This document shows positions 11,380-22,774 of a stretch of DNA of 64,000 bases, piece after piece (position 1 is the stretch's first letter; each line of letters opens with the position of its first letter). The position numbers and the translations under genes were made by a program. Source of the DNA: Erinaceus europaeus (taxonomy: Eukaryota > Chordata > Mammalia > Eulipotyphla > Erinaceidae); assembly GCF_950295315.1 (NCBI RefSeq), contig NC_080164.1:11749659-11813658 (forward strand). Reading direction: 5' to 3'. The notes under the pieces were generated by a model, which did not search any database, was not told where the DNA came from, and saw nothing but the letters and a program-made list of their open reading frames with translations.

Positions 11380-11601
11380 TTTAAAGGTTTTTTATTTTTA
11401 TTATTTTTATTTATTGAATACAGATGATCAGAAATCGAGAGGAAGGGGGAGATAGAAAGGGAGAGAGACAGCGAGACATCTGCAGCCCTGTTTTACCACT
11501 TGCAAAGCTTTCCCCCTGCAGCTAGGGACCAGGGGCTTGAACCCTGGTCCTTGTGAACTGTAATATGAGTTCATGACCAGGTGTGCCACTGCCTGGCCCT
11601 C
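11380..11601 (-). mobile_element. tRNA-derived SINE, type 2
   Basis: The reverse strand shows the type 2 head (GGGCCAGGCAGTGGCACACC), B-box-like GGTTCAAGCCCC, GAAAGCTTTGCAAGTGG and a TAAATAAA tail. Confidence 0.88.
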
Positions 11602-11764
11602 AAAAGATTTATTTCTTATGAGAGATGGCAAGAGAGAGTATGAGATCAGAACACTCCCCCGTTCTGGCAGCTGTGCTTACTTATCACATTCTCAGTAGGT
11701 ATACAGGCTAAGAATTGTATTTGACCAGGAATGGGAATCATAGCCTCTACAACTACTAGGTCCA

Positions 11765-11990
11765 TGATAGAATACTCCCAGAGGAGTTTTTTAGATGGGG
11801 ATGTGTGTGTGTGAGTGATTCCCAGGACTAAAAGCTGGTGCTTAGAGAGGGTAGACATCAAATTAGATCAACAACTAAAACATACAAGTCTGGGTCACCA
11901 AAGCTTCCATCAATGTGGGGGCCAGGCTCAAACCTGGGTGACAAGGCAAAGAAAGTCACAAACCAAATGAACTATTGAACCAGCCCAAAA
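11765..11990 (-). mobile_element. older tRNA-like SINE, type 3 fragment
   Basis: The reverse strand has a GGGCTGGTTCAATAGTTC-type head and a GGTTTGAGCCTGGCCCCC box followed by GATGGAAGC. It is degenerate, and the boundaries are approximate. Confidence 0.55.
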
Positions 11991-13735
11991 AATTGATTTT
12001 TAAAAGTTGAAATTCCCAATCACAGAACAATATTCCAATTTGTCTTTCTTTGATGTCCCACTGTAGAGGATGATGATATGCCCTACTTTGACTAAAGACA
12101 TGAGAACAGTTGTTAGATAGATTTATATCATACTGTGATCCCTTTTTCCTGTTGTAAGACTGAAGAGAGTCAATAAAGAGTTTAATCTATTAGCAAGATT
12201 CCATAAGTTCAGGTAACATGGGTATGGGCCATCACTACCATGATGTCTGAACAAACAATGGTGTTTTGGTGTAAGCTGCTAGAATTGTAGCAATGACCAT
12301 GTATCTCAATAAATGAGTTGGGAATGTAAGTTCAAATATTCAAATAATATAGGAACACAGAACACCAAACCTAGCTTGACTGATACAGAATATGACGAAT
12401 ATGATGAAGCACTCTAGCCAATATGAATGGTGAGAGCATTTATGTACTCCCATTCCATGTGCGTGCGGGGTTCTGCGGCCTTGGAAAGGGTTTGTGAATT
12501 CATCACATCATGAAGTTTGATCAGTTATCTGTTGTAGGCATTCTGTCTGATAACTTGAAAGTTGTGAGGGAATGGCCTACAGATGCAACTGGACTCCTGT
12601 CTGTGGTACACTACTCAACATTTTCAGAAAAGACATGATCCTTAACTTGAAAGAAGGGATGCAGAGCTCCAGCGCAAAGCCATTTATTAGAAAATAGTTC
12701 AGAAGAATCTCATGAGTGCAGTTCAACCCTCCATGTTTTGTTTTCATGCAATACATCTGTCAAAAAATTGGAATATGTTACTCCAGGATAGATGAAAGAA
12801 GCTGGATCACTCTCTCACTCTAAAACCAATGATGATAGAGCCACAAACAGTGGTTAGATACAAAGGTCAAATAATATGCAATTGACACTCCAATATCATG
12901 AGCAGGTGATATTAATGTACCTTGGGCATCCTCTCTATGGTGGCACAGTCTCCATGCCTGTGAATCAAACTGAAACTTGGGTGGCATTTATAAGTCTCTT
13001 TAAATGGCAGAAGAGTTTGTCATTCAACTGGCAGCAGGTTTTCTTTTTGCCTTACACTTGCCACATGAAAGCTGCCTTTATAGGAGTGTCACCAGACTGT
13101 CTTTTTATAAATCACGACTGCCTTGCCAAGTAGATACACACATGCATCCTTAAGATTGTCTTTTTTTTTTTTTTTTTTTTTTGCAAAAGTCTCATAAATT
13201 ACCAACACTGAACAATTCCCAGCATAGGTAGTGTTTTAAATTTAAAATTAGGAAATGTATAAAAGAGACTATAATGTGGAAAGAAAGAAGTCTCTTAAGA
13301 AATCCTGTGGGTTTGATTGAGAGTGTGAGAGGAGAGAGATGGAGCCAGACAGGAAAGTTTCCTTCATTCAAATGCTCTAAGTTAGAAGCCAGAAGGCATA
13401 GCTATGCTTGCCAATAGCATTTCAAAGATAAGCATTTTCCTTTGTAGCTTGGTCAAGGTTTGCATTCTGTGACCCCCTGAAGGGAGACTGTCTTTGATGT
13501 TCCTCAGGTATGGCTGGGCTCAAAGGTCTCCCTAAAATTCATGTTCCTAAGAAGAACATGACAAGTGTGTTTGCCAAATGGATTTATTTCAATGGAAAGG
13601 GATACTAAAAAAAAGAGATAACTTCAGCTTACAGAGTACTTACTTTATAAACATTTTCTGTGCAAGAAAACATCCAGTCTCCATGGGAAGCCTCTAGCAT
13701 AGGCAACTGCTGGTCTTACCTTTTAATAGAAATGG
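11991..13735. other. no recognisable feature; one poly-T run
   Basis: About 1.7 kb of unique-looking DNA with a poly-T run at 13,160-13,182. The 85-codon frame at 12,876-13,133 has no motif I recognise. Confidence 0.5.
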
Positions 13736-13740
13736 AAGCT

Positions 13741-14035
13741 GAGGGAATAGGGCGGTAGCACAGCGGGTTAAGCACAGGTGAAGCAAAGCACAAGGACCCG
13801 CATAAGGATCCCAGTTTGAGTCCCTTCTCCCCACCTGCAAGGGAGTCGCTTCACAAGCAGTGAAGCAGGTCTGCAGGTATTTATCTTCCCCCTCTCTGTC
13901 TTCCCCTCCTCTCTCCATTTCTCTCTGTCCTATCCAACTACAACGTCAATAACTACAGCAATAATAAAAAAGGGGGAAACAGAAGAGAATAAATAAAATG
14001 CTAAGAAATGCTTTAAAAAAGAAATAAATGGAATC
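13741..14035 (+). mobile_element. tRNA-derived SINE, type 1
   Basis: Head GGGAATAGGGCGGTAGCAC, core GTGAAGCAGGTCTGCAGGT, TCCATTTCTCTCTGTCC and a tail of ACAGCAATAATAAAAAAGG and AATAAATAAAATG. Confidence 0.9.
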
Positions 14036-14204
14036 TCAAGCCTAGAGATGTCATTATACAACTTGGCAAAGTCACTCAGTTAATAAAGTACCAGGGCAGG
14101 ACCTGAGCAAGAGAAGCATGGTCCATATACCTCCAGCAATAATATCTTACTTACAGATACACTACCTCTCTTTAACTATTTTATTTATTTATTTAATTTT
14201 AGGT

Positions 14205-14474
14205 TTTTTATTTTTATTTTTTATTATTTTATTTATTCCCTTTTGTTGCCCTTGTTGTTTTATTGTTGTAGTTATTATTATTGTTGTCGTGGAAATGGAG
14301 AGGAGGGGAAGACAGAGAGGAGGAGAGAAAGATAGACACCTGCAGACCTGCCTTACTGCCTGTGAAGCGACTCCCCTGCAGGTGGGGAGCCGGAGTTCGA
14401 ACCGGGATCCTTATGCTGGTCCTTGTGCTTTGCGCCACCTGCGCTTAACCCGCTGCGCTACAGCCCGACTCCCC
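14205..14474 (-). mobile_element. tRNA-derived SINE, type 1, young copy
   Basis: Reverse strand: near-consensus head (GGGAGTCGGGCTGTAGC), B-box-like GGTTCGAACTCCGG and a CAACAATAA tail. The GGATAGGACAGAGAG segment is missing, so it has a small internal deletion. It appears to sit inside the tail of the type 2 SINE on its right. Confidence 0.9.
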
Positions 14475-14692
14475 TTTAGTTTATTTTTTATTGTATTTAT
14501 TTATTATTGGATAGAAACAGAGAGATTGAGAGGGTGGGGGAAATAAAGAAGGAGAAAGAGAGATACCTACTGCCCCACTTCACCACTCATAAAGTTTTCT
14601 CCATGCAGGTGGGGGTCAGGGACTTGAATTGAGTACTTACACACTGAGGTGTGTGTCCTTAAACAGGTGAACTGCTACCTGAGCCCTGCAGA
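14475..14692 (-). mobile_element. tRNA-derived SINE, type 2, tail split by the type 1 copy
   Basis: Reverse strand type 2: GGGCTCAGGTAGCAGTTC head, GAAAACTTTATGAGTGGTG and TCAATCTCTCTGTTTC, with T/A-rich tail sequence on both sides of the 14,205-14,474 insertion. Confidence 0.75.
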
Positions 14693-14830
14693 TACTCTCA
14701 CGTTGATAAATAAACTCTATATGCTTGTTCTGAGAATAGGGTCTAAGACTTGGTGTAGTCTTTGACCTTTATTTAATATAGTCTCTGAGGCTGGTTCCAC
14801 AGAGTTGATTCACTTGAATTTTAAGAGATG

Positions 14831-15127
14831 TGGGAGTTGAGCAGTAGTGCAGCGGTTAAGCCCACATGGCCCAAAGCGCAAGGATCAGCATAAGGATCTC
14901 AGATGGAGCCCTCAGCTCTCCACCTGCGGGGGAGTCACTTCACAGACGGTGAAGCAGGTCTGCAGGTGTCTATCTTTCCCTCCCCATCTCTGTCTTTCCC
15001 TTCTCTCTTCATTTCTCTCTGTCCTATCCAACAATAACAACATCAATAACTATAACAATAATAACTATAACAACAGTAAAAAAAACAAGGGCAACAAAAG
15101 GGAAAATAAATAAATATAAAAAAATTA
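14831..15127 (+). mobile_element. tRNA-derived SINE, type 1
   Basis: Head GTGGGAGTTGAGCAGTAGTG, core GGTGAAGCAGGTCTGCAGGT and tail CAATAATAACTATAAC and GGGCAACAAAAGGGAAAATA. Confidence 0.9.
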
Positions 15128-15390
15128 AGAGAATTAACTGGATCATGACTCTGAATTGGGGTACACAGAGTAGCTTAAGTACAATCTTATAAAGGCTGGG
15201 GACATCAGTGGCTCTACCCAAGGTACAAAGCCTATCTATTAGGTAGATGATCCACATGGAGATTACCTTACCTCTCCTCAGCTTAGTGTGCCACCTGCAG
15301 AACAGGGAAGACAGTCACAGGACTTGAGAGTGAAATGATCTGATTTGACCCTAAGCAAACATAAACAATAGGCAGTGCCTACTAAGTTTT

Positions 15391-16526
15391 TTTTTTAATT
15401 TATATAATTTTTATTTATAATATGGAAATATTGACAAGACCATAGGATAAGAGGGGTATAACTCCACAGTTCCCACCACCAGAAGTAAGTATCCCATATC
15501 CCTCCCATACCCTCCCCTGGTAACTTTCCTATTCTTTATCCCTCTGGGAGTATGGACCCAAGGTCATTGTGAGATGCAGAAAGTGGAAGGTCTGGCTTCT
15601 GTAATTGCTTCCCCGCTGAACATGGGCATTGGCAGGTGGATCATTACTCCCAGCCTGTCTCTGTCTTTCCCTAGTGGGGCTGGGTTCTAGAGAAGTGGAG
15701 CTCCAGGACACTTGGTGGGGTTGTCTATCCAGGGAAGTCAAGTCATCATGGTAGCATCTGGAACCTGATGACTGAAAAAGAATTAAGATATAAAGCAGAA
15801 GAACACACTTTCAGTGAGTGAGTGAGTGAGTGAATGAGTGAGGAGTCATAGGCAGATGTGATTTTGAACCTTTATCCTTCTGACTCTTTATACTGCTTTT
15901 CAAGTTCTAATATGTCTACCAATTGCCTGGGAATCTTTGTTAAGATTTTATTAGTTATTTAATATCGACTTACAGAATTAGAAGATAACAGGGGTGCAAC
16001 TCTACGCTGTTCCTGTCACCAGAGTTCTGGATCCCCAGTCCCTCCATTGAAAGCTACAGCGGTTCTCTCAATGTTGCAGATATGGGTTAACTATTATTTC
16101 TACAGCTATCTGTCTAGAGTTGTATAGATCTGCCCCCCCTTTTTTTCCTATGATCTCATTGTCACTTCCTTTCTAAGTCACACATATACCTATTACTATA
16201 GGAACAAAGGAACCCTAAAGCAACCAGGAGGACAGAAATAACTAAAATGAGAGCAGAAATAAACATCGAAAATAAGAGAACCATACAAAAGATCAATGAA
16301 GCCAAATGTTGGTTCTTGGAAAAATTAAACAAGATTAACAAACCCCTAGCCAGATTCACGAAAAAAAAAAAAAAAAGAAGACTCAAATTAATAGAAACTT
16401 AAACAATAGAGGAGATATCACAACTGACACCAAGAAATCCAAAAAATCATGTGAAACTTCTATGAGGAACTATATGCCACCAAGCTAGAAAATATGGAAG
16501 AAATGGAAGAATTCCTAGAAACATAT
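15391..16526 (-). mobile_element. L1 insertion with inverted 5' segment
   Basis: The 3' part (about 15,391-15,795) is an L1 3' UTR on the reverse strand with its poly-A as T-run at the left edge. The distal part (about 16,190-16,526) is L1 ORF2 on the forward strand. It encodes recognisable endonuclease-to-RT linker sequence (AKCWFLEKLNKINKPLARF) with stops and an A-run. The whole block is bracketed by the 14-bp direct repeat GCCTACTAAGTTTT at 15,377-15,390 and 16,527-16,540. A 3' half in one orientation and a 5' half in the other between one target duplication is the twin-priming pattern. The middle, 15,796-16,190, is not L1 of this subfamily (see next entry). Confidence 0.75.
15796..16190 (-). 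mobile_element. interior segment of the inverted L1, containing an older L1-like 3' end
   Basis: About 15,940-16,160 on the reverse strand resembles the old L1 3' end at 42,700-42,890 (GACTTACAGAATTAGAAGAT, ACAGGGGTGCAACTC, then CCAGAGTTCTGGATCCCC). 15,796-15,940 holds a short (GAGT)n run and unrecognised sequence. How this came to lie between the two L1 halves is unclear. Confidence 0.5.
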
Positions 16527-16540
16527 GCCTACTAAGTTTT

Positions 16541-16936
16541 GACTGTGATGCCTGCTGGTGCATCCTTTGCTCATGGGTTCCATTTCCAGGATTAAGTTTG
16601 CAGGATTTTTTTCAGAAAGCCTAGAATGGTGAAATGGAACATCACCGAAGATCCCCTCAAACCAAGAGAACAAAGAAGACATATCTGTGGGAGGGTCTCA
16701 CTTGAAGACTCCTTAGCTCTTTAATGGCAACTGGAGCCACACACAGGTCATGATTTCAGCCCTCTGAGCAAGTTTTGGCACTGAGAGGGAAGCAGAGCCC
16801 TCACAGCACCAGAGCTTCTGAGTCCCACAGGACCTCCTCTGTAGTGTCTGCACCACCCCGTGGTGGTAACAAACTGCTCCAGCCCTTTTTGGTTCTTGAG
16901 AGGAAGAGTTAGAGTTAAACCATGCATGTGAACATC
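16541..16936. other. no recognisable feature
   Basis: Unique-looking sequence between the inverted L1 and a young SINE. Confidence 0.5.
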
Positions 16937-16952
16937 AGAAAAGTAGTGATTT

Positions 16953-17318
16953 GGGGGTCGGGCGGTGGCGCAGTGGGTTAAGCGCACATGGCGCAAAGCG
17001 CAGGGACCAGTGTAAGGATCCCGGTTCGAGCCCCCGGCTCCCCACCTGCAGGGGAGTCGCTTCACAGGCGGTGAAGCAGGTCTGCAGGTGTCTATCTTTC
17101 TCTCCCCCTCTCTCTCTGTCTTCCCCTCCTCTCTCCATTTCTCTCTGTCCTATCCAACAACAAAGCAACGTCAACAACGGCAATAATAACCACAACGAGG
17201 CTGCAACAACTAGGGCAACAAAAAGGGGGAAAAATGGCCTCCAGGAGCGGTGGATTTATGGTGCAGGCACCGAGCCCAGCAATAACCCTGGAGGAGAAAA
17301 AAAAAAAAAAAAAAAAAA
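16953..17318 (+). mobile_element. full-length type 1 SINE, long subtype, young
   Basis: Near-consensus head with an A-box-like TGGCGCAGTGG at about 16,966-16,976 and a B-box-like GGTTCGAGCCC at about 17,024-17,034. The core is GGTGAAGCAGGTCTGCAGGT. After the CAA-rich region it carries the extension seen only in the long subtype (GCCTCCAGGAGCGGTGGATT ... AATAACCCTGGAGG) and a pure A-tail. Perfect 16-bp target duplications AGAAAAGTAGTGATTT lie at 16,937-16,952 and 17,319-17,334. Confidence 0.95.
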
Positions 17319-17334
17319 AGAAAAGTAGTGATTT

Positions 17335-17660
17335 GCCCACCTGCAGGGCGGTAGCTTCACAAGCAGTGAAAGTAGGTCTGCAGATATCTATCTTTCTCTT
17401 TCTCTCTCTCTCTCTCTTTCTGTCTTCCCTCTCTCAATTTCTCTCTCTCCTATCCAGCAACAACAACAGCAATAACAACAACAGCAATGATAACTACAAA
17501 ATGGAAAAAAACAATGGCCACCCGGACCAGTGGATTCATATCCAGGCACAGGTACTAGGACCCAGTTATAACCCTGGAGGCAAAAATAAGGAAGAAAGAA
17601 AGAAAGAGAGAAAGAAGAAAAGAAAGGGAGAAAGAGAGAGAAAGGAAGGAAGAAAGGAAG
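17335..17660 (+). mobile_element. older type 1 SINE, 5'-truncated, with GAAA-rich tail
   Basis: Starts within the SINE body (CACCTGCAGGGCGGTAGCTTC). It carries the long-subtype extension, diverged (CCCGGACCAGTGGATTCATA, AACCCTGGAGG), and runs into (GAAA)n and GAAGGAAGG repeats. Open frames across it are compositional. Confidence 0.85.
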
Positions 17661-17814
17661 GATTCATTATTAGATTTATCCTAGAGATCTGCCTGTCTAG
17701 TTTAAGGCACAACAGGACTGTCCTCAGTAGAGGAATGTTTCAAAAATCTGCTGAGTCTGACATTTTGTAATTTTGTTTATGTCACTAGAACCTAGTACAT
17801 GTCTATTTTTCACC

Positions 17815-18008
17815 ACTTTGGGCTGGGTTGCCTGAGAGAGAGGAGAAAGAGAGAAAAGAGAGAGAGAGAGAGGGAGAGAGAGAGAGAGAGTAGAAACTGT
17901 CAAATCTTTTCTCATTCCATAGCAGAGCCATGTGGTGCTAAGTCTGGAACCCTCCCACTTCCAATGAAAGGCAAGAGCTCTACCAGCTGAGCCATCTTTC
18001 TGGATGCT
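17815..18008 (-). mobile_element. older tRNA-like SINE, type 3, with (GA)n tract
   Basis: Reverse strand: head GGCTCAGCTGGTAGAGCTC (A-box-like), a box near GTGGGAGGGTTCCAGAC, then a (CT)n run equivalent to (GA)n at about 17,848-17,890. Degenerate. Confidence 0.65.
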
Positions 18009-20486
18009 GAGTTGTGGTAATCCCCTCCAGTGATACACCTCAGTGTTTTAAGAACGTTTACAGAAATGTACGAACTACATTTGCTTTGATAAGGTGATTC
18101 TCAAGCTCATGCACCCAAAGAATGGCCATGGCTTTTCCAACTCCCATGTTTATTTGTCTAATGGTATCTACTCATATGGAGTCATTTCCAAATTCACTTC
18201 CGAAAATGTATCCCCCTTTAGGATCTATGACATTTTCCCCTCCATTTTTAATAATTAAACTTACTATAGTAATTTTGTTTTAGGTAACATAGAGGTAAAC
18301 ACAATGCTTTGTAATGATAGTTATCAATCATTGAGAGCTTTGGTGTATTTATAGTCTTCTCCAGCTTTTGTTTTAGTCTAATTATCTGTAACTATTGATA
18401 TAAAAGGTCTATTTTTTGTGAAGCATATATAACACCATATATATGCACAAAAAGATATATGTTTTCTCTGTAAATGCACAAATTGAATTAGATGACATTT
18501 ACTCCTATAACTCTTCCCCAGGGATTCACAGGTAAGTATCTTGGAGGTGCTGTCTTGTGACAATAATACACGACACATTAATCCAGAAGGCTCTGTCTGG
18601 TATTAACAAGCCTTTTTCAAGGAGATCCATTTGAAAGGGCTTGGGTGTCAAGTGCTATGTCATAGCTTTTCACAGAGCAGGTCTGATGATAATTATTTCT
18701 TAGAAGAGATGAAAGGGACCTGACATATGGGCCCGGAGAAGTAAGGAGAGACTAGAGAATAGAACAGATAAAAGGAGGATGGAGGTCTTTGTCAGCATGT
18801 CACACAAGGCTCTTGTTCAATGGGGACACTCTGGAAAAAGAAAGTCTGGAAGAATACACAAAGAACTCTTTGTCTGCTCTCCACTTGCCTGGATAAACAG
18901 TGGGCAGGGGCATGAAGGGCTCCGGGTCCTCAGACAATGTAAGAATACCTGTTCCTTGTTCATTCCCCTTCCTCTCTTCTCAACCCCTCTTCCTTTCTTT
19001 TTCACCTTCCTCGTTAGGGACTTATTAGGTTTGTTTCCTCTTATGATGTTATGATTCCAGTTTTACCTCGGTTCCAACTACCTCTGAGGTTTCAGTTCAA
19101 AGCTGCTGTGTTTTGTTTCATGCTCTAGACCAGGAGGGCTCTGTATGGTTTGCTCTGTGTATTTCCATTTCTCTGGTCCTGGCACACAGGTGACAACCCC
19201 ATCCTCCCCACCTTGTGCCTTTCTGAGCCAGGTATGGGGTCACCGTTCCATGGCAGGTAAAAGATAAGCATTACGTGATTCACCTGAAAACACCAATCCC
19301 TGCATCTCTCTGGAGGGAATCCTGGCAGCCCTCTCCTCTGCTGGGTGGCTGGGACAGTTCAGGCAGCTCTCCATCACTGGAAAACACCAGATGGGATGGA
19401 TAGAGGCAATTTTGCCGAAAGAGCTGAGGGATGGGGCTTCCTCAGTGGTCTTTCCAGCTGGAAGCAAAGCGGCCAGAAAGTACTCAGCACACACACTGCA
19501 ATTCCATAGCCTCAAGAGCTACAGATGGCTTTCCGCAGCACCTGAAGTCTGTGCTGCTTCCCAGGATGGGATAAACCACAAGCTGTGGAAGCTCTTTTGT
19601 CTTTTCAGTTTGCAATTCCAAACCCAGTGTCTTTCAGCTTTGAGAGTGTGAGCAGAGATGAGGAAGCAGAGGGGAAAAGAGGCAGAAGAAGGAGGAGGAG
19701 GAAAGTAATATTTTGTGTTTCAAACTCCCGGGGCGTGACTGCTCAAAGAGGGGCATCATCGGATATCTGAAGTGCTCTTTCCTGGGGCCACACATGAGCA
19801 AGATTTAGAAACCGATCTGGTTCACTTTTATCTCAGAGGATGTGGGCTTACCAAAAAACTTTGAATTGACTATATGAATTGTACATGTTACTGAGAGTAG
19901 CAGTTTCACCTGTCTCTTTGCTTAACTTTCCCCCCTTGATGTGTGGAGTCTAACTGCCTTATTCTATGAACATCAGCCCGTGTTCATATGAGCTGGATCA
20001 GAGTATCAACACAGGAATGTGGCCGCTAAATAGTTTCTCCTATGGTCTATTAAATTTTCCGTTTGTTTTCCGTTTTAGCTGTGCACTGGGGGTTGGACTG
20101 TGGTTTACTGGAAGGTCTAGTAGTACAGACTTTATAAGGAGGACAAACCTTGGGAGAGTTGTCAGAAAGCCTTTGTAGAGCTACCCAGATAAGGACAAAA
20201 GTTGTGGGCACAGCGATTCTCCACTGCCGGTCAAGACTTCTCAATTGTTGCCTAGTATCAGGGCCATTCTGAAGAAAATATGTTCTCTGATCAACAACAG
20301 ATTTGTATCATGTCCTTATTTCTTTATGAAAAGCCATGTTCCACACTCCAGCAATTTCCCTTTCATATCCTGCACTGCTTCCTGATTCTACACTAGGCAG
20401 ACTCTGTCCAGTCACACAGAAACCATTGCGGGCAAGTCTCAGCCATTCACATGAAACTGCTTCTCAGTTACTGGGATTAAGGAAGA
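18009..20486. other. repeat-poor region, no gene recognised
   Basis: The longest stretch without a recognised repeat. Several open frames of 60-91 codons on both strands (for example 18,779-19,054 and 19,391-19,651) show no family motif, and I see no convincing splice-framed exon. If the window contains host regulatory DNA this is a reasonable place to look, but the sequence alone does not show it. Confidence 0.5.
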
Positions 20487-20569
20487 AGAAGATGGAGAAG
20501 GAGAAGGAGAAGGAGAAGGAGAAGGAGAAGGAGAAGGAGAAGGAGAAGGAGAAGGAGAAGGAGAAGAAG
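20487..20569. repeat. (GAGAAG)n microsatellite
   Basis: About 13 nearly perfect hexamer units of GAGAAG, with a GAAGAAGAAGATG lead-in. Confidence 0.95.
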
Positions 20570-20736
20570 TAATACTGATAATCTTGTCCTTTAGACCTCC
20601 AAAACAATGAAGGACTAGTATTTAAGCTGGAACAAGTCAGTTGGGACCCAACTTTAAGATGAAGAGTAACTGGTTATAGCACTCATAGATAGGATCTAAG
20701 AAGCAGAGAAAGAGAAAAAAACAGAGGATAATTTTA

Positions 20737-20951
20737 TTTATTTATTTAATTTGATTTAATAATGGTCAACAAGACCGTAGGATAATTCCACACAAGTCCC
20801 ACCACCAGAGTTCTGCATCACTCCACCCCCTCCATTGGAGCTTCCCAATTCTTTATCCCCTCTGGGAGCAGGGACCCAGGATCATTATGGGGTGCAGAGG
20901 GTGGGAGGTATGGCTTCGATAATTGCTTCTCCCTTGGACATGGGCATTGGT
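20737..20951 (-). mobile_element. short L1 3' end with target duplication
   Basis: Reverse-strand L1 3' end (tail TTTATTTATTTAATT, then CCACACAAGTCCCACCACC and GTAATTGCTTC-like sequence). It is bracketed by the perfect 15-bp repeat CAGAGGATAATTTTA at 20,722-20,736 and 20,952-20,966. A very short 5'-truncated insertion. Confidence 0.92.
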
Positions 20952-20966
20952 CAGAGGATAATTTTA

Positions 20967-21724
20967 ATGAGTTATGTACTGTCTACCAGCAGAGCCAAGA
21001 ACTGTAAAGAGTGGGAATCTGAAAAGCAAATTGCCTTATGGAGGAGGAAGTGAAAGACTTGATGGAGACTGTGGTGATGTGAAACATTACACCGGTGACA
21101 GCAGGATTATAAATCAACATTTCACCAATAAAGTGATCCATAAGAAGTTTAATAGAGGAAGAGGTAGGCTGACTGCTTTGACTTGCCATGAACACACACA
21201 GTGCCAGGACACTCTAATTATAGTACCATGTGTCACCCCAGCTGTTGAACAGTCTAAAGTCAAAGTTCAGGGGAAGCCAGACAGCAGGTTGGATGAGAGG
21301 GTCCTTCCTGGCATGTGATCCGACACTATACAGAAACATATCATTATATAAAAAGGCTTATAAATGGCCAAACCACTCTTTGTATTTGTTGATTAATTGC
21401 ATTTCTGCACAAAACCTCAAATAAGGCAAAAGAAACCCACTCCCGTATCTATTGGTTTTTTACATAAGGTCTGGAATGTGAGCACAGTTTGTGTCCAGAA
21501 ATTCAAGACCAGGGCTGCAACCTTCCCTAATCATTAAGTCCCACTCAAACAGTTTTGGAATGTGAAAACCAGCACATTGTACAGCTTTTTGAGTCTAATG
21601 GACAAATGAACACCTGTACAAATAATAAAACAAGCCATAAGGGATACAGTGGTGTGACTTGAGTCTGTGTCAATGCAGCACCTAAAATATCCTTTGTCCT
21701 GAAGTTTATAGGAAAGACATATAA
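20967..21724. other. no recognisable feature
   Basis: Unique-looking sequence. The 114-codon frame at 20,974-21,318 has no recognisable domain. Confidence 0.5.
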
Positions 21725-21833
21725 GAGCTCTCCTGGATAGTGAGTGCACTGCTTTGTGATGTGGAGACTCAGGTTCAAGCCCAGTTCCCACTGCAGTGGT
21801 CTCTTCCACTACTCTCTCTGCCTCTCAGTCTTT
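21725..21833 (+). mobile_element. tRNA-like SINE, type 3, tail interrupted by a processed pseudogene
   Basis: Contains TGGATAGTGAGTGCACTGC and a B-box-like CAGGTTCAAGCCC, then a CT-rich stretch. Its GCCTCTCAGTCTTT end is repeated at 22,776-22,789, so the next element landed in it. Confidence 0.7.
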
Positions 21834-22774
21834 TTTTTTTTTTTTTGGTTTTTAGCATTTCTTTAATCTTAATTCTTTTGTTCTTAAACTTAAAAGTCAT
21901 AGGCTATCATTTTACAGCCTCTTCATCTTTTATATTATTGCTTACATTCTGTAGAAACTATACTAGCTGCTGTTGATAATGTGACGATGTCTAAAAATAC
22001 CTTGGAACAAGGACAATGTATAGCTGTCATATGGGATTTTGTAAACAATCTTATTTGGGCTAAGAACATAGCCTAACAAAGAATTCTTTATTATGTCCAA
22101 AACAGCACAATAGAAACATACCCAACAATCCATAAATCTATATATAAAATATAGACCATCTCCAATATTTTTTTCTTTATATGGTAACACACCGGCCAGC
22201 ATATGTAACATGGAGCAAGAGGAAAATTAATTTAGGCAATAAGCTAATTAGTTAGACACTAACAGTCAACAACTGGCCAGGTATGAAGTGATTTCTTAGT
22301 GCCGGATTACTTAAACCAGGAACAAGAGGAGACCCTTGTTCAGTATGACCTTGGAGAACACAGTTTTGAAAGCAACTCCTCTGTTCAGATGCCTGTGATT
22401 TCACAGGTCTCCTCAACCCAGAATTGTGAAAGCACTTTCCCCTTGGGGTCTTTTGGTGGGCTGGCAGAAAAAGAGGAAGAAATGCCAGAACAGCCAAAGA
22501 CCAGTGCTTGTGCTGAAGCAACCAGAGATGATCCCCCCAAATCAGAGCTATCTTCTGTAACTATTGAGTAATTTTATGTTTGGGCTTTTTTGGGGGGTTA
22601 GGGGTTTTGGAAAGTGCCTGTGCTTGGTCTTGTACATTTAAATTTGATTTTTGAACAAAAAGGGTTTGGAAAAGAATCTCCTTTTTTACTTTGTAAGCCC
22701 TGAAACTGACACTGTATTTTTCATGAGTGAGGGATTACTTTTCAATGCACAATTAACATGATGTTGAAGCATAA
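21834..22774 (-). pseudogene. processed pseudogene with inverted 5' segment; parent gene not recognised
   Basis: A 941-bp insertion between perfect 15-bp target duplications TGCCTCTCAGTCTTT (21,819-21,833 and 22,775-22,789). The left edge is a T-run, which is the poly-A tail of a cDNA lying on the reverse strand. The left part, to about 22,280, reads as 3' UTR on the reverse strand. The right part reads forward. There a frame ending at a TAA at about 22,569-22,571 gives some 90 residues of acidic, Ser/Glu-rich C-terminal sequence (for example NQEQEETLVQYDLGEHSFES and DDPPKSELSSVTIE), followed by AT-rich 3' UTR. Opposite orientations of the two parts fit twin-primed L1 retroposition of an mRNA. 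No intron, domain or catalytic motif is visible. I cannot name the gene. Confidence 0.8.

Noticed and set aside
14118..14546. 142-codon frame with a hydrophobic N-terminus that looks like a membrane segment
   Set aside because: The hydrophobic part is T-rich SINE tail and the rest is SINE body in reverse.
16953..17040. tRNA gene
   Set aside because: A and B box-like sequences are present, but the remainder does not fold as a complete tRNA and the unit is the head of a repetitive SINE.
17234..17770. 178-codon frame
   Set aside because: Runs across a SINE A-tail, a second SINE and GAAA repeats.
18779..19770. Possible host exons in the repeat-poor stretch
   Set aside because: Several short frames on both strands, but none with a recognisable domain or paired splice sites I could defend.
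22299..22571. Small intact gene
   Set aside because: Lies inside an insertion with T-run and target duplications, lacks an ATG at its start and is only the C-terminal end of an mRNA.
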